DNA from: Marinosulfonomonas sp.
Lineage (GTDB): Bacteria > Pseudomonadota > Alphaproteobacteria > Rhodobacterales > Rhodobacteraceae
Length of the DNA: 14,892 nt
Assembly: GCA_026989405.1 (NCBI GenBank)
Contig: JALSJL010000305.1
Location: 1-14,892, forward strand
Direction of reading: 5' to 3'
The position numbers and the translations under genes were made by a program. This document shows, piece by piece, positions 14,387 to 14,892 of the stretch. The first letter of the stretch is position 1, and each line of letters opens with the position of its first letter. Below the pieces are notes generated by a model, which was not told the DNA's origin, did no database searches, and saw only the letters and a program-made list of their open reading frames with translations.

Positions 14387-14892
14387 ATGATTTTCGGACT
14401 TGATGGCGTCGAAATTGGCCTGATCATCGTCTTTCTCTGCCTCTTCGGGGGCATCCTGTCGGGCTTTCCGGTGGCCTTTGCCATCGGCGGCGCGGCGGTG
14501 CTTTCGTTCACGATCATTGCCGCGCTGGACAGTTCGGGGCTGTTGATCCATCAGGCGATCGACACGTCTTCGCAAGCCTACAGGGATCTGATTGCGACCG
14601 GTATCCACCCGGACAAGATATCGGTTTTCCGATACGAGGATCTGCCGCGCGTTGCCCAGCATGTTTTCGAGAACGGATGGGAAAAGGCGCTGGACCAGAA
14701 GATCTCGTTCCTCGTGAACCGCATGAACGAGCGCGTGCTGGCCGGTCAGTCGATCGAAACCCTGCTGGCGGTGCTGATGTTCGTGCTGATGGGGATCACG
14801 CTGGAGCGTTCGAAAATCGCCAACGACCTGCTGACCACCATGGCGCGGGTGTTTGGCCCCCTGCCCGGCGGTCTGGCGGTGTCGGTCGTGGT
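14387..14892 (+). CDS. TRAP transporter large permease subunit (DctM family), N-terminal part
   Basis: The frame is open from ATG 14387 to the right edge, 168 codons, and continues outside. The large subunit is the ion-driven channel of the transporter. The visible part has a first membrane segment (about 9-26), the motif SGFPVAFAIGGAAVL (25-39), then a polar stretch of about 75 residues (48-124), and then SIETLLAVLMFVLMGITLERS (122-142), which corresponds to the 'LLA.P.FV.MG..LE.S' segment of DctM. LPGGLAVSVV at the edge also fits. The polar stretch, which includes HPDKISVFRYEDLPRV, is much longer than in most DctM proteins. A GAGGCGG sequence seven to fourteen bases upstream can serve as ribosome binding site. 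Confidence 0.92.
   Translation, partial: MIFGLDGVEIGLIIVFLCLFGGILSGFPVAFAIGGAAVLSFTIIAALDSSGLLIHQAIDTSSQAYRDLIATGIHPDKISVFRYEDLPRVAQHVFENGWEKALDQKISFLVNRMNERVLAGQSIETLLAVLMFVLMGITLERSKIANDLLTTMARVFGPLPGGLAVSVV

Overview
The window looks like ordinary chromosome from an alphaproteobacterium of the Rhodobacterales (Roseobacter/Paracoccus-like) group. The grounds are high GC content, a B12-dependent class II ribonucleotide reductase of the long alphaproteobacterial type, a TakP-like TRAP transporter, the sequence style of the IlvB and IlvN subunits, and CTTGAC-type -35 elements. I see no insertion sequences, phage genes, CRISPR arrays or toxin-antitoxin pairs. The assignment rests on protein recognition by eye, not on a database search.

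Layout, left to right. (1) The last 41 codons of a DUF192-family gene, then tRNA-Pro(TGG). (2) A 578-base gene-poor stretch that I read as the control region of nrdJ; it holds two inverted DnaA boxes and two NrdR-box-like palindromes 31 bases apart. (3) nrdJ (+), closed by a clear intrinsic terminator. (4) A small sigma-70/ECF-type sigma factor (-) divergent from a secreted two-EF-hand protein (+). (5) A leftward operon ilvB-ilvN-membrane protein (-). A promoter, a 15-residue leader peptide rich in Leu/Val/Ile codons and an intrinsic terminator lie before ilvB, which together look like a classical ribosome-mediated attenuator. (6) A leftward operon with touching or overlapping genes: Cache-domain histidine kinase, NarL/FixJ response regulator, NAD-dependent epimerase/dehydratase (-). 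(7) Divergent from the kinase, a TRAP transporter operon dctP-dctQ-dctM (+); dctM runs off the right edge.

How the parts fit. nrdJ supplies deoxyribonucleotides, and its upstream region has marks for both nucleotide-level control (NrdR) and replication-linked control (DnaA). ilvBN makes the first committed step of branched-chain amino acid synthesis and appears to be controlled by translation of a leader that counts charged Leu/Val/Ile tRNAs. The Cache kinase and its regulator stand back-to-back with a TRAP transporter of the alpha-keto-acid-binding type, the usual arrangement for a sensor that controls uptake of its own ligand; the ligand is not known from sequence. The sigma factor and EF-hand pair share a 261-base divergent region with a GGGAATAAA element that could be an ECF-type promoter.

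The most interesting non-coding signals are the ilvB attenuator, the nrdJ regulatory region, the structured region between the sigma factor and EF-hand genes, and a long inverted repeat between convergent genes near 5782-5843. I found no novel multi-gene system.
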